Part shown: positions 44,186 through 54,405 of the stretch, piece after piece
How the letters are laid out: every line of letters begins with the position of its first letter
Position numbering within the stretch: position 1 is the stretch's first letter
Origin: Thermovirga lienii DSM 17291
GTDB lineage: Bacteria; Synergistota; Synergistia; Synergistales; Thermovirgaceae
Length of the DNA: 64,000 nucleotides
Assembly (NCBI GenBank): GCA_000233775.1
Contig: CP003096.1
Span: 248,001-312,000, forward strand
Direction: 5' to 3'
The notes under the pieces: model-generated
What the model was told of the DNA's origin: nothing
What the model saw: the letters and a program-made list of their open reading frames with translations, nothing else
Databases searched by the model: none
Translations under genes and position numbers: made by a program

Positions 44186-44222
44186 AAAGAAAGGGGCCCG
44201 CTGGTTGGGCCCCTTTCTTTTA
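44186..44222 (-). terminator. Terminator of the pyroglutamate operon
   Basis: AAAGAAAGGGGCCC and GGGCCCCTTTCTTT form a 14-bp stem with a GCTGGTT loop, immediately after the last gene of the operon on the minus strand. A short direct repeat (TGGAAAGTTCAAG, twice) lies just beyond it. Confidence 0.88.
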
Positions 44223-45023
44223 AAATACTGCGTAATCGGCGTCTTTGACTGAACAGATGAACATGTGGCCTGGGGCGTGGGTTATGGCGAAAGGCACATT
44301 GCTGGCCATCAGGGCTGCCTGAGGCGTCACCCCGCAGGCCCAGAATACCGGTATCTCTCCGTCGTTAATAGGTACAGGGTCTCCGAAATCAGGCCTGCTT
44401 ATGTCCTTTATGCCTATCAAAGCTGGATCACCGATATGCACTGGGGCGCCGTGCACTGCTGGGAACCTGCCTGTGGCCAAGACTGCCTTGGGGACCATAG
44501 GAGCTGGTATGGGCCTCATGCTGACCACCATGGGTCCAGAAAGCCTTCCTGCAGGTTTGCACTGTATGTTGGTTATGTACATAGGCACGTTGCAGCTGCA
44601 TTCTATGTGTCTGATGGGTATGGAGGCCTCTATCAGGGCGCTTTCGAAACTGAAGGAGCATCCAAGCAGAAAAGCCACCAGATCATCTCTCCAGTAGGGG
44701 CGTATATCCGTAGGTTCTGCCACAAGCTTTCCGTTCTCCCACACGCGATATTTGGGCAGGTCTGTCCTCAGATCGGCTCCTGGAGCAACCATGCGGGGTT
44801 CGGGGTCTCCAGGTTCGGTTATATCCAGTACAGGGCATGGCTTGGGATTCCTCTGGGCGAATACCATGAAGTCGTAAGCCCAATCCTTGGGAAGCACCAC
44901 AAGATTGGCCTGGACGTATCCTTTGGCCATACCTGGGGTAGGGCCCGTCCATTGGCCGGAGCGTATCATTTCCCATATCTCTGAAGGATGGGTGTTGGCA
45001 AAATCCTTGGCGCTGGCGGTCAT
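44220..45023 (-). CDS. D-glutamate cyclase-family protein (DUF1445, YcsI-like)
   Basis: A 267-residue protein of the YcsI/DUF1445 family: [63 protein letters not shown]. Related enzymes interconvert D-glutamate and 5-oxo-D-proline. ATG 45023 overlaps the pxpA stop (ATGA). It is the last gene of the cluster, as in ycsFGI-kip regions of Bacillus (established gene content, order differs), and fits pyroglutamate metabolism. Confidence 0.85.
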   Translation of the reverse strand: MTASAKDFANTHPSEIWEMIRSGQWTGPTPGMAKGYVQANLVVLPKDWAYDFMVFAQRNPKPCPVLDITEPGDPEPRMVAPGADLRTDLPKYRVWENGKLVAEPTDIRPYWRDDLVAFLLGCSFSFESALIEASIPIRHIECSCNVPMYITNIQCKPAGRLSGPMVVSMRPIPAPMVPKAVLATGRFPAVHGAPVHIGDPALIGIKDISRPDFGDPVPINDGEIPVFWACGVTPQAALMASNVPFAITHAPGHMFICSVKDADYAVF

Positions 45024-45793
45024 TTTAAGATCACTTCCTTTATGGGTGATATGGTTATTCCTTCTTTCTCCAAAGTGCTTCTTATTGTTTTCGCCATCTC
45101 TACCGCCTCTGGAGTGTCTCCGTGGAGACATATGGAATGGGGTTTGAGTTTTATCAATGTCCCATCTATGGCCTCCACTGTGCCGTCTTTAACCATTTGA
45201 ACTACTCGCCTTGCTGCCAGTTCGGCGTCATGAATGACCGCACCTTCCTTTTTGCGGGATACCAGGGAACCATCTTTTTCATATGCCCTGTCGGCGAAGG
45301 CCTCAGAAGCGAAGAGGACTTTTGCCTTAGCGGCTGCTTCCTCGAAGGATGAGTTCGCAAGACCCAAAAGTATCAAGTTCTCTCCTGCGTCTTTGACTGC
45401 ACAGGCGATAGCGTAGGCTAGTTCCGGGTCCTTTGCTGCTTGGTTGTAGAGAGCGCCGTGGGGCTTTACGTGCTGCAAAGATAAGCCTTCGGCCTTGCAT
45501 ACGGCCTGAAGGGCCCCTACCTGATATAGAGTGTAAGCATAGACTTCATCTGGAGTGCAGTTCATAACCCTCCTTCCGAAGCCCATTAGATCAGGATGTC
45601 CCGGGTGAGCTCCTATCTGGACACCTTTTGCTTTTGCGGCCCTCACGGTCTTGAGCATGACCAAAGGATCTCCAGCATGGAAACCGCAGGCCACGTTTGC
45701 CGAAGAAACGCTTTCCAACACGGCTTCGTCGTTTCCTATCTTATAAGCGCCAAAACTTTCTCCAAGGTCGCTGTTAAGGTCAATACGGTACAT
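45020..45793 (-). CDS. pxpA: 5-oxoprolinase subunit A (LamB/YcsF family)
   Basis: A 257-residue Pxp[34 protein letters not shown] and [16 protein letters not shown] are diagnostic, with [16 protein letters not shown] further on. With PxpB and PxpC it opens 5-oxoproline to glutamate using ATP. ATG 45793 follows GAGGTGATAAGC. It lies 13 bases after pxpC. Confidence 0.95.
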   Translation of the reverse strand: MYRIDLNSDLGESFGAYKIGNDEAVLESVSSANVACGFHAGDPLVMLKTVRAAKAKGVQIGAHPGHPDLMGFGRRVMNCTPDEVYAYTLYQVGALQAVCKAEGLSLQHVKPHGALYNQAAKDPELAYAIACAVKDAGENLILLGLANSSFEEAAAKAKVLFASEAFADRAYEKDGSLVSRKKEGAVIHDAELAARRVVQMVKDGTVEAIDGTLIKLKPHSICLHGDTPEAVEMAKTIRSTLEKEGITISPIKEVILK

Positions 45794-45806
45794 GCTTATC
45801 ACCTCT

Positions 45807-46874
45807 TTAGGATATTTCCTCGCAGGTTACATGGTAGTTTTTGCCATTTATTTTCATAGACCATTGGATTGGTCCTGCTTTAGGTGTCGAAGCTGCGTGT
45901 GTTTTGCGTGTGGAGCGGTAATTTGCCCGCTCTATTTCAAGGGTCCGCAGCTTATCTTTCTCTTCTTTTAGAGCTAAAGCAGCCTCTTCGAAGGATACCT
46001 TCTTGAATGAAACTTTTTCACCGGGGAGCCGCTGAGCTAATAGAGCAATGTGAGGGGTGGTTATGACGGCAATTTTTGTGTATCCTCCGGTGGTCTGGCG
46101 GTCCGCCAGCATGGCCACTGGCTTTCTGCTGCCTGGAACCTGTATGGCTCCCAAGGGTATGGCGTCCGAAATTATGTCAGCTCCTGACTTGTGTTCTATC
46201 TCAGGACCGTCCAGGCGGTAGCCCATTCGGTCCGCTTCGTTTGTTATGGTGTACTCGGCACTCAAGAAAGTTTCTATTCCTTCAGGCGTGAAGTAATCAT
46301 CCTGTGGCCCCAATACGACGTTAATTGGTACGTTCTGTCCATATGGTGGGATCATCCACGAAGGACAGCTGAAGCCATCGCAGAGATGCCATAGTGCCGG
46401 CAATTCGCCTGTAGAGATTGTGTCCTGCTTCTGGAGGGCCCTTCCCTCCAGGCCGCCTATGTGTGCCCTCAGGTATGTGGAACGACTACCCATGATGACA
46501 GGGACATCTATCCCTCCAGAGACACATAGGTATGCACGACACCCCGGACCTGTGGGGCCTCCTATGGATATTTTGTCGCCCCCCTTCACCCTGATGGCGG
46601 TCCAATGCGGGACTTTTTCGTTGTTTATGCGCATATCCAAAGGAGCACCGCTTAGGCATATTACGCCCTCTCCTTCTACAACGTTGATGGTTGGCCCCAT
46701 GACGGTGATTTCCAGTGCAGCTGCATTGGGGGCGTTGCCGACGATTATGTTCCCAGCCTGCAGGGCGAAACTGTCCATCGCCCCTGCAACGGGCATGCCT
46801 ATTCCTTGAAATCCCCATCGCCCAAGGTCCTGTACCGTCGTTAGAAGTCCGCCAGAGACTATTTCAAGCTTCAT
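45807..46874 (-). CDS. pxpC: 5-oxoprolinase subunit C (KipA/biotin-dependent carboxylase-like)
   Basis: A 355-residue protein of the KipA/PxpC type. It starts with IVSGGLLTTVQDLGRWGFQG and carries LSGAPLDMRINNEKVP, RAYLCVSGGIDVPVIMGSRSTY, and DRQTTGGYTKIAVITTP. It pairs with PxpB to form the ATP-using partner of PxpA. The start overlaps the pxpB stop by four bases. Confidence 0.93.
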   Translation of the reverse strand: MKLEIVSGGLLTTVQDLGRWGFQGIGMPVAGAMDSFALQAGNIIVGNAPNAAALEITVMGPTINVVEGEGVICLSGAPLDMRINNEKVPHWTAIRVKGGDKISIGGPTGPGCRAYLCVSGGIDVPVIMGSRSTYLRAHIGGLEGRALQKQDTISTGELPALWHLCDGFSCPSWMIPPYGQNVPINVVLGPQDDYFTPEGIETFLSAEYTITNEADRMGYRLDGPEIEHKSGADIISDAIPLGAIQVPGSRKPVAMLADRQTTGGYTKIAVITTPHIALLAQRLPGEKVSFKKVSFEEAALALKEEKDKLRTLEIERANYRSTRKTHAASTPKAGPIQWSMKINGKNYHVTCEEIS

Positions 46875-47617
46875 TGGGAGGCACCTTCTTTCGTAAGGAT
46901 TTCGGGCAAGTAGGTTCCCTTGGCAACCTCAGAAGATATGGACTGGTATTCCTCAAAGGATATGGGTTTGAATCGCACCCAGTAGCCGGCTTCTATAAGT
47001 GTTGGTTTCTCTGATTTAGGGTCGAACATCTTGAGAGGTGTGCGACCAATGAGCTGCCACCCGCCGGGGCTGTCTATGGGGTATATTCCCGTTTGCTTGC
47101 CAGCAATGCCCACACTGCCCGCTGGAATGAGGGTCCTGGGGGTTTCCAGTCTTGGCGTTGCAATCCGTTCATCCATGCCTCCAAGGTAGGAAAAACCAGG
47201 GGTAAAGCCCAACATATAACAGTAGTAGTCTGGCCTTGAGTGAATTTCGATTACCTCCTCCACGGAGAGGTTGTTGTGCTGCGCTACGTTCTCTATGTCG
47301 GGTCCCAGCTCTCCGCCATAACAAACGGGTATGACTATTAGCGTGCCGCCTGTGGTGATGTTTTCTTCATCCATCGTTGAAAGAGAGGTCAATGTGCTTT
47401 TTAGCTTCTCCAAGGGGATTTCCAGGGGATCGAAGTATATGGCCAAAGAACGGTAAGTCGGTATGAGTTCTTTTATTCCAGGTATGTTCTTGTTTTCTAA
47501 AGCTCGGCGCAAGCTCTGGACCTGGCCGTTGATGTCAAGGGAAATCGTTGAGCCGAACTCCACCACGACACAGCTGTCGCCGGCGTGCAGAATCCTGGGA
47601 TAGGTCGCTTCTTCCAA
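46871..47617 (-). CDS. pxpB: 5-oxoprolinase subunit B (KipI family)
   Basis: About 248 residues of the KipI/PxpB type: RILHAGDSCVVVEFGSTISL at the start, VCYGGELGPDIENVA, YCYMLGFTPGFSYLGGMDERI and PAGSVGIAGKQTGIYPIDSPGGW. I prefer TTG 47617 because GGAGGTG is six bases upstream; the ATG at 47632 would place that motif inside the gene. Confidence 0.93.
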   Translation of the reverse strand: MEEATYPRILHAGDSCVVVEFGSTISLDINGQVQSLRRALENKNIPGIKELIPTYRSLAIYFDPLEIPLEKLKSTLTSLSTMDEENITTGGTLIVIPVCYGGELGPDIENVAQHNNLSVEEVIEIHSRPDYYCYMLGFTPGFSYLGGMDERIATPRLETPRTLIPAGSVGIAGKQTGIYPIDSPGGWQLIGRTPLKMFDPKSEKPTLIEAGYWVRFKPISFEEYQSISSEVAKGTYLPEILTKEGASQ

Positions 47618-47686
47618 CAAGTTCACCTCCATAAATAGCTTTCGTAATAAAAATACACCTTTCAATGGGCTTAAACAACAATAAAG

Positions 47687-47716
47687 AGCTTCCGCGACCC
47701 AAAGGCCACGGAAGCC
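47687..47716 (-). terminator. Hairpin between the Nramp-like gene and pxpB
   Basis: GCTTCCG (47689-47695) can pair with CGGAAGC (47709-47715) across a 13-base loop. It lies right after the Nramp-like stop on the minus strand? No: the transporter stop is at 47732, so the hairpin follows it by about 16 bases. It has only a weak T run and may attenuate rather than stop transcription into pxpB. Confidence 0.5.
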
Positions 47717-47731
47717 AACGTTAATAGCAGA

Positions 47732-48982
47732 TTAACTGAACAAAGAGAAGATTCTTCCTAGAGACATTACGCCCATCCACATGGTGAATGCTGCCATTAT
47801 GTAACCTATTATGGACATCCACAAGGGGTGCTTGTAGCTTCCAATGATATCTTTCCTGTGGGCGGCCAAAAGAACAGATATCAAGGCCAAGGGCAGGATA
47901 AGTCCATTTATGGAGCCAGCAAAAATCAAGAGGGCGACAGGTTTTCCGACGGTGGCAAAAATTGCGGTGGAGAAGACTATGAATCCTATCATCCATGCCC
48001 TAAGTTTGTCGTTGACCGACTTAAACAGAGTCCTGAGGAAGGAGATGGAAGTATAGGACGCTCCTATGACCGAGGTTATGCCTGCAGACCAAAGGATGAT
48101 TCCGAATATCTTGTATCCCAATTCGCCCGCGCCGAGCTGGAACGCTGATGCAGGAGGGTTGCTTGGGTCCAGTTTATGCCCCATGAGGACTACGCCCAAT
48201 ATGGCCAAGAACAGGAGGAAACGCATGATGCCGGTGATCCCTATAGCGTTTACAGCTCCCTTGCTTATGGAAGGCAGATTCTCCTCGCCTGTGATTCCAG
48301 CGTCAATTATCCTGTGGGCTCCTGCGAAAGATATGTAGCCACCAACCGTTCCACCCACGAGGGTAAGAACTATCATCCAGTCAATGGTGGACGGCAATAC
48401 GGCCTCCTTCAAGGCCAACCCTACAGGCGGCTGGGTCTTGAAGACCATGAAGAGGACCATGGCTATCATAACGAAGCCCAACGCTTGCGCGAACTTATCC
48501 ATGGCCCTACCTAACTCTTTTCTCAAGAAAAGGAATATGGCTATTGCCGCACTGATGATTGCCCCAAGGGGCATGGACATGCCAGTGAGAACGTTAAGCC
48601 CCATGGCAGCGCCCGCAATGTTGCCTATGTTGAACACCAAACCGCCCAGAGCCACGGCAAAGGCTAAAAAATAGCCCAATCCAGGTAAAACTTTGTTTGC
48701 GACGTCTTGAGCCCTCATCTTGGACACTGCGAGGATTCTCCAGATGTTGAGCTGCACCACGATATCGATGAGTATGGAGCTCAATATGGCGAACGCAAAG
48801 GCTGCCTTGAGCTTTTCGGTGAACACCGCCGTCTGGGTTAAGAAGCCAGGACCTATGGCTGAAGTAGCCATAAGGAAGGCCGCCCCCAGAAGCACCGAGA
48901 GGGTACCCTTCTTCTTCATCTCCTCTTCCGCCGCCATCTGCAACCCCGTTTTTTCCGCAGTTGCTTCCTTTACCTCTGACAC
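47732..48982 (-). CDS. Nramp-family transporter (YcsG-like)
   Basis: A 416-residue membrane protein of the Nramp superfamily, with about eleven membrane segments. ATSAIGPGFLTQTAVFTEKL and GNIAGAAMGLNVLTGM replace the usual DPGN metal-site block, so divalent-metal transport is doubtful. The Bacillus homologue YcsG sits in the ycs-kip region, so uptake of pyroglutamate or a related compound is a reasonable inference. GTG 48982 follows GTGGAGGTGG. It is probably the first gene of the operon. Confidence 0.82.
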   Translation of the reverse strand: MSEVKEATAEKTGLQMAAEEEMKKKGTLSVLLGAAFLMATSAIGPGFLTQTAVFTEKLKAAFAFAILSSILIDIVVQLNIWRILAVSKMRAQDVANKVLPGLGYFLAFAVALGGLVFNIGNIAGAAMGLNVLTGMSMPLGAIISAAIAIFLFLRKELGRAMDKFAQALGFVMIAMVLFMVFKTQPPVGLALKEAVLPSTIDWMIVLTLVGGTVGGYISFAGAHRIIDAGITGEENLPSISKGAVNAIGITGIMRFLLFLAILGVVLMGHKLDPSNPPASAFQLGAGELGYKIFGIILWSAGITSVIGASYTSISFLRTLFKSVNDKLRAWMIGFIVFSTAIFATVGKPVALLIFAGSINGLILPLALISVLLAAHRKDIIGSYKHPLWMSIIGYIMAAFTMWMGVMSLGRIFSLFS

Positions 48983-49000
48983 AAAAACCACCTCCACAAA

Positions 49001-49030
49001 ATATATGAATCATGTCACACCTTCATATAT
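49001..49030. promoter_or_regulatory. Inverted repeat upstream of the ycsG-pxp operon
   Basis: ATATATGAA (49001-49009) and TTCATATAT (49022-49030) form a perfect 9-bp inverted repeat 12 bases apart, starting about 18 bases before the GTG start. It could be an operator or a 5' hairpin. Confidence 0.4.
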
Positions 49031-49191
49031 GCAAAAAAGTTGCCTAAAGAATGCGTCTAGCCTAAAAAGAGAGAAAAACAGAAAAAAATGGTTAAAATCG
49101 ATAATATTTAGGAAAACCTTTTTCGGCAGGAAGGGGCTCTTTGAGGGTCTAAACCGTTCGGTGAGCGCACACTGTGCGAAGAGTGATAAGG

Positions 49192-50412
49192 TTACATGCC
49201 CATTTTGTTTCTGTGCCAGGTTATGGTTCTGCGGGGCAATCCCAGTTTCAGGGCGAGGGCTTCATCGGAAATCCCCAGAGGTTTTGCCTCTTTTATGGCC
49301 TGCCTTAACTGCGCCACCGACATGGTGGGTTTTGCCCTTAGGGGTCTTGACAGGAGTTTTTCTAGCGGGATGGTTCCAACGGGAGAGAGTGCCCAGGTGG
49401 TCTTGGTTATTCTCAGGATCGTAGAGGGGTGGTAGTTTGTTTCTCGTGATACTGTTTTTAGAGTCAAAGGAGATGGTGCGGTGCTTTCTCCAGCCAGGAA
49501 GGCTTTTTGGGCTTTAGCCAAAAATTGGGATATTCTAAGCTTTGTTCTAATGCGTATGGATAGAGCGACTAGGGTGTGTTTTGCTGAAAGCCACTGCTCC
49601 CTCAATGTCTGGTTGCTTGTGTGCTCTAAAAGCTCTGTATCCAAGAATAACTTGGGCAGGTTTTCGTGGAGAAGGCGTACCCTTATGGTATCTTTTTCTT
49701 TTACAAATTCTATTTCTGGCACTATATACTGGTTTTTTATGATGAAATTCCCAGGGTGTGGATCAAGCTTTTTGATTTCCTCTAGAGCTTTTTGGGTTCT
49801 TTCATGGGTCCACCCGAGGAACTTGGAGAGGCCTCTTATGTCTTTTTTCAATATAAATTCCTTTCCTTCGGTTAAAACAACCCAAGGGTCTTTCCCTACC
49901 ATGCCCTTGCGCCTCAACTGTATGAGCAGGCACTCCCATAAATTTCTTGCGAATAGCCCTGGTGGGTCGATAGAGTCTTGAATGTCCTTTAGGATGTCTA
50001 AGGTTTTCTTTTTGCTTAGTCCTGCGAATTTACACAACACGTCCAAGGTGTCTTCTGAAATGTACCCTCTGGAGTCAAGGCCCTGGACAAGGGTATCTAT
50101 CACTTCATCAGGCATACCCTCCAATGACGGAATGAATCTCAACTGGCTTGATATGTCCTCGTCCATGCTCGTTGGGGCAGGAATGTTTTCCAGTGGATTG
50201 ACATCATCGCCATCAAAAGCGCTGAGAGGCACGGCCGAGGGGGGAGGCGCTACGCCTAGAAAGACGTTGTCTCCTACTCTTTGTTTTAGTTCTTCCTCAA
50301 GGGCGTAAGCTGGCACTGTAAGGAGGTTTAGGGATGGCAATATCAGAGGTAGAGGGTTTAATTTGGTCGTTAGAGTTGGTTTCAGCTCGTGGTGGAGTTC
50401 ATTCGATGCCAT
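49192..50412 (-). CDS. rpoN: RNA polymerase sigma-54 factor with an atypical RpoN box
   Basis: A 406-residue sigma-54. The activator-interacting start (LKPTLTTKLNPLPLILPSLN) is less glutamine-rich than usual. The core-binding region and DSRGYISEDTLD, LDPHPGNFI and ETNYHPSTILRI are recognisable. The C-terminal RpoN box, normally ARRTVAKYRE, reads PRRTITWHRN, and the protein ends eight residues after the PRRT start of that motif. ATG 50412 overlaps the activator stop. It directly follows an NtrC-type activator and sensor kinase gene pair on the same strand. Confidence 0.88.
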   Translation of the reverse strand: MASNELHHELKPTLTTKLNPLPLILPSLNLLTVPAYALEEELKQRVGDNVFLGVAPPPSAVPLSAFDGDDVNPLENIPAPTSMDEDISSQLRFIPSLEGMPDEVIDTLVQGLDSRGYISEDTLDVLCKFAGLSKKKTLDILKDIQDSIDPPGLFARNLWECLLIQLRRKGMVGKDPWVVLTEGKEFILKKDIRGLSKFLGWTHERTQKALEEIKKLDPHPGNFIIKNQYIVPEIEFVKEKDTIRVRLLHENLPKLFLDTELLEHTSNQTLREQWLSAKHTLVALSIRIRTKLRISQFLAKAQKAFLAGESTAPSPLTLKTVSRETNYHPSTILRITKTTWALSPVGTIPLEKLLSRPLRAKPTMSVAQLRQAIKEAKPLGISDEALALKLGLPRRTITWHRNKMGM

Positions 50413-51757
50413 ACTTCTGCATCCTCCGAAGAAGGGCGAACCTGGAGATTCCCAGAAGTTCTGCGGCCTTGGTCTTGTTGTTTTTGGCCTTATTCAAAGC
50501 TTCTTCGATCAAATGCCTTTCGAAGGATTCTATCTTTTCCTGGAGGGTTTGCCCAGGAGCTTGTGTGGCTATTTTATTGTCCTTTTGTGGCAGTTCCTCC
50601 AGCATCCTGTCGGGAAGGTCGCTGAGCCTCACAAGCCGGTCTTCTGGATCCTTAAGTATGAAAAGCCTTTCCACGAGATTTTTCAGTTCTCTGCAGTTTC
50701 CTGGCCAACTGTAGTCCAAAAAGACCTCTTCCGCCTCGGGTGTGAGGGACAAGGGGGAGCGCTTGAAGGATTTGCGATACTGCTCGACGAAGGTGTAGAA
50801 AATTTCTATTACGTCCTTTCCCCTCTCACGCAGAGGAGGGATGATTATGGGAAACATGGCGATGCGGTAGTACAGGTCCCTTCGAAACTCTCCTTTTGCT
50901 ATTTTATCCTCTATGTTCTGGCACGTGGCGGATATGACTCTAAGGGACACCTTGATCTCCTTTGTTCCGCCTAGGGGGCGGTAAGATCGGGAGTCCAAAA
51001 AGCGAAGGAGCTTTCCTTGCAAGGCAAGGGGCATGTCTCCTATCTCGTCCAGAAACAAGGTTCCCCCATCTGCCAGCTCCACCAGGCCCATTTTATCCTG
51101 CACAGCTCCGGTATAGGCTCCCTTCTTGTAACCGAAAAGCTCCGCCTCCAAGAGGTTCTCGGGTATGGCAGCACAGTTTAGGGCAACGAAGTTTCCTTTG
51201 CATCCTGAGGTTCTGTGTATAAGCCTGGCAAGTACCTCCTTGCCAGAGCCGCTCTCGCCCCTTATCAGAATGTTGAGATCTGAGACCTTGCTCACTTTTT
51301 CAACGAAACCTCTAATTTGTTGAATTGGGGGAGAGGAGCCCGTAAGGTCTACGGAGCTGTCCGCTGTCATTTGTGATACGGCGCGCTGGAGCGCTATGTT
51401 CTCTGCTGCCCTTGCCACCATGTTTCGGGCAGCCTCCAATGGGAAAGGTTTGTCCAGATAGTTGTAAGCTCCTTCCTTTATGGCCTTTACCACAAGGGCC
51501 GAATCACCAAAGGCGGTCATAACTATAACCTTGACTTGTGGGGACGTTTTTAAGATGTGCGGGAGAGCATCCAGGCCGTTACCATCGGGTAGCCTTATAT
51601 CCAAGAGTGCTATGTCAGGGGTTTCTTTCGATAGAAGCTCTTTAAGGTCGCCCAGGGAAGATGCCAAGGATACCGAGTAGTTGCCTTCTTTTTCGAAGGC
51701 TATCTTTAACCCCTGTGCTAGGCCCGGTTCATCTTCAATTATCCAAAGTTTATACAT
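50399..51757 (-). CDS. NtrC-family sigma-54-dependent response regulator
   Basis: A 452-residue regulator. The receiver domain has WIIEDEP and phosphoacceptor region [11 protein letters not shown]. The AAA+ domain has Walker [16 protein letters not shown], the sigma-54 contact loop GAYTGA (usual form GAFTGA) and Walker [13 protein letters not shown]. The Fis-type helix-turn-helix is at the C-terminus ([20 protein letters not shown]). ATG 51757 follows AAGGAGGCC. The gene starts two bases after the kinase stop, so the two form a two-component pair, and it overlaps rpoN. Confidence 0.93.
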   Translation of the reverse strand: MYKLWIIEDEPGLAQGLKIAFEKEGNYSVSLASSLGDLKELLSKETPDIALLDIRLPDGNGLDALPHILKTSPQVKVIVMTAFGDSALVVKAIKEGAYNYLDKPFPLEAARNMVARAAENIALQRAVSQMTADSSVDLTGSSPPIQQIRGFVEKVSKVSDLNILIRGESGSGKEVLARLIHRTSGCKGNFVALNCAAIPENLLEAELFGYKKGAYTGAVQDKMGLVELADGGTLFLDEIGDMPLALQGKLLRFLDSRSYRPLGGTKEIKVSLRVISATCQNIEDKIAKGEFRRDLYYRIAMFPIIIPPLRERGKDVIEIFYTFVEQYRKSFKRSPLSLTPEAEEVFLDYSWPGNCRELKNLVERLFILKDPEDRLVRLSDLPDRMLEELPQKDNKIATQAPGQTLQEKIESFERHLIEEALNKAKNNKTKAAELLGISRFALLRRMQKYGIE

Positions 51758-51758
51758 G

Positions 51759-53015
51759 CTAGTTTCGGCCTCCTTCGCGATACAGTGGTAATTGTATCTT
51801 AAATTCTGCCCCCGGGCCCGGGTCAACCTCTATGGAGCCTTCGTGCATTTGAACTATCTGTAGGACCAAAGGTAGGCCCAACCCTGTTCCGTCCGGCCGT
51901 GTTGTAAAGAATGGGTCAAATATCCTATCGATTAGTTCTTCCGGGATGCCTGGTCCGTGGTCTTTTATGCTTAAGAGGGCAAAATCCGTTTCTTCTATGG
52001 CTTTGATCTCTAGGGTTCCTCCAGTTTCCTCCATGGCCTTTATGGCGTTGAGGACCAGATTCAAAAGCATTTGTTGCAGCTTGTCTCTGTCACCCCATAC
52101 ATAAATATCCTTTTGGGGCAATTCGTGGCGCCACTGTATATTTTTCTTTGAAAGCTGCATTTTGACCATGTTGAAAGTCCACCCAAAAAGTTCTCTAAGG
52201 CTTACGGGGCCTTTTACCAGCGCCTTGGGCCTGGCGAAGTTCAATAGCTGGCTGACCGTGCTATTAAGCCGGTCGATTTCCTGATCCAGGACCATGAGGG
52301 AGGGCTTGCCCTCCTCTGACACCGTTTCGGAAAGGAGGTCCAAATGCACTCTCATAGCCGCTAAGGGGTTTCGTATCTCGTGGGACACTCCAGCAACTAG
52401 CTGCCCCAAGGCTGCGAGGCGCTCTGCTCTTGCCACTTGACGCTCTCTCTCGTGCAACTTCTTAAGTTGGTCTACCATGGAATTAAACGTTTCCTTTAAA
52501 ATTTGGATTTCTTTGAATTTTGAGGGATTTCCCGGGATGTGGGTCCACTTGCCGCTACTGACCTGTTGACATGTCCAGGCTATGGCTTTAAGAGGGCGTG
52601 TAAGCGAGTAGGCCAGTAATATAGCTATCTCCAGGGCCAAAAGCAGTCCTATCATCCCCATGACGATCACTAGCCTGCGATTTAAGAGCATCTCTGAGAA
52701 GATCTTTTTTCGGTCCAAGGTGACGTTCCACTGAAAGCCGTCTGCTGTTCGTAAGGTGAGAAATTCCCCATCAGGGTTTTGGGTATTTGTGAAAACCCAG
52801 TTTTTACCCACCTTGTTTACAAGCAAGGTCGCCTCAGATGTGCTTAGATACCTTACTAGGGAGCTTACTTCCTTAAGCTGCTTCATCTCTGCGTTAAGTC
52901 GGTCTTTGTACTCTACGTACAGGGCTGTAGACGTGATCCCCAGAGTGATTATTATGGCCAACAAGGAGACTATTATTTTTATCAGAAACTCCAGGCTTGG
53001 GTTTTTTATCTTCAT
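51759..53015 (-). CDS. Sensor histidine kinase (NtrB-like)
   Basis: A 418-residue membrane kinase: an N-terminal membrane segment (IVSLLAIIITLGITSTALYV), a short periplasmic domain, a second membrane segment (~residues 110-135), a HAMP-like linker, the dimerisation box LVAGVSHEIRNPLAAMRVHL with the phosphohistidine, and ATPase motifs NLVLNAIKAM, IKDHGPGIP and GTGLGLPLV. It is paired with the downstream activator. Its start overlaps the symporter end by four bases. Confidence 0.92.
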   Translation of the reverse strand: MKIKNPSLEFLIKIIVSLLAIIITLGITSTALYVEYKDRLNAEMKQLKEVSSLVRYLSTSEATLLVNKVGKNWVFTNTQNPDGEFLTLRTADGFQWNVTLDRKKIFSEMLLNRRLVIVMGMIGLLLALEIAILLAYSLTRPLKAIAWTCQQVSSGKWTHIPGNPSKFKEIQILKETFNSMVDQLKKLHERERQVARAERLAALGQLVAGVSHEIRNPLAAMRVHLDLLSETVSEEGKPSLMVLDQEIDRLNSTVSQLLNFARPKALVKGPVSLRELFGWTFNMVKMQLSKKNIQWRHELPQKDIYVWGDRDKLQQMLLNLVLNAIKAMEETGGTLEIKAIEETDFALLSIKDHGPGIPEELIDRIFDPFFTTRPDGTGLGLPLVLQIVQMHEGSIEVDPGPGAEFKIQLPLYREGGRN

Positions 53016-54403
53016 GTCCTACTCCTCCTGGATAATAGGCTCCACAAGGCTCCTTCAACCAAGAGGCTGGGAAGTAAGGCTTGTTCCGGCCTGATTTGGA
53101 AGACGTAGACCAAGATGGTGTGAAGCACCAAAGCTGCGGAGATGGCTATGAAAAGCCCTTCTTTTTTCTTTTTGGCAGGCAGGTACATGGGTAAAAAGAA
53201 GCATATAGAGACCACTGCCCAACTGTACTGTCCCAGGTCCAGTATGCCTGGAAGGGGAAGCTGGCTCAAGATCAAACAAAATGTGGCTATAAGGCCTATA
53301 CCTATGCGGTTTATGAGGAGGAACCGGTCCTCTCGAATAATGTCCCCTTCCTCGTGGGCGGACCATGATGGAAAGAGGTCATAGCAGAAGGAGCACGTAG
53401 CGAGCAAAAGTTGAGAGTTTGCGGTACTTACAGCTGCAGCCAGTATGGCTATCATTAAAAGTGTATAAATTTGTGGCGGAAGAGCTGTTGATATTAGGTG
53501 GTATAAAGACCCTGCCTGGTCAGATGCTGCTGAGCTTGAAAGCACCTTGCCGCCCAGGCCTATCAATGTGGTGCAGGCATATATCCAGCCTATTATGAGC
53601 GCTGAAATCCAGAGCATGGAAAATGCGCTTTTGGGGCGGTGGGCCGACATGATGCGTATAGCGTACTGAGGGTTTGAAGCAACTCCAAATCCCCATCCCA
53701 GCATCATGGAAAATGTAAAGATGGCTCCTCGCTTATCCAGGGTTTCCAATAGATGTGGGTGGTTTTCGGCTATGATCCCATGAATCTTCATTGGAGAGCC
53801 AACTTGTTTTATTACAAAAATAGCACCCACGGTAATGCCAAGTACGATTATGGCCAAGTTCAAGGCGTCGCTTTTTGCTACCGAGGCCAAGCCTCCGAAG
53901 GTGGTGTATATGACGAAAAGATAGATGAGTATGGAGGAAATAATAGGTGGAGTGCCAAGCATATTGGAGACTATAGAGCCGAAGACTCTGAATTGAATCA
54001 CTATATATAGGCTATAGGCCACAAGAAGTGCCAAGGCAGAAACTTTTCGTAGCCTTGAGTCCTCGAAATTTTCCTCCAGCCATTCCGGCAGGGAAAGGGC
54101 CCTGGATTTTCTGAGCTTGCTTACGGTAAAAGGAAGGAACACCAATCCCAAAAGCCAGCCGTTGACTGAAGCAGTGAAAGCTTGATAGCCGTCGGAATAA
54201 AGCCATGCGGTGTAACCTATCAGGCTTGCAGCGCTCATCCAGGTGGCCACGAAGGTGGATACGGAGATGGTAAGGGAGAGTTTTCTTCCTCCAAGGTAGA
54301 AGAACCTGCGAGTTTCGTGCCAGTAAAAGGCTTGTCCGGCCAGGAGGATTACCAGCAGCGCGTAGCCTCCAAAGCCGACCACCTGCATCAATAGTGCCTT
54401 CAC
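53012..54403 (-). CDS. Sodium:solute symporter (SSS family)
   Basis: A 463-residue transporter with about thirteen membrane segments. FYLGGRKLSLTISVSTFVAT and ASLIGYTAWLYSDGYQAF near the start, and GWGFGVASNPQYAIRIM in the middle are typical SSS blocks. The substrate is unknown, perhaps an amino or organic acid sensed by the kinase encoded next to it. GTG 54403 is chosen because it overlaps the small upstream gene; the open frame extends to 54484. Confidence 0.87.
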   Translation of the reverse strand: MKALLMQVVGFGGYALLVILLAGQAFYWHETRRFFYLGGRKLSLTISVSTFVATWMSAASLIGYTAWLYSDGYQAFTASVNGWLLGLVFLPFTVSKLRKSRALSLPEWLEENFEDSRLRKVSALALLVAYSLYIVIQFRVFGSIVSNMLGTPPIISSILIYLFVIYTTFGGLASVAKSDALNLAIIVLGITVGAIFVIKQVGSPMKIHGIIAENHPHLLETLDKRGAIFTFSMMLGWGFGVASNPQYAIRIMSAHRPKSAFSMLWISALIIGWIYACTTLIGLGGKVLSSSAASDQAGSLYHLISTALPPQIYTLLMIAILAAAVSTANSQLLLATCSFCYDLFPSWSAHEEGDIIREDRFLLINRIGIGLIATFCLILSQLPLPGILDLGQYSWAVVSICFFLPMYLPAKKKKEGLFIAISAALVLHTILVYVFQIRPEQALLPSLLVEGALWSLLSRRSRT

Positions 54404-54405
54404 GC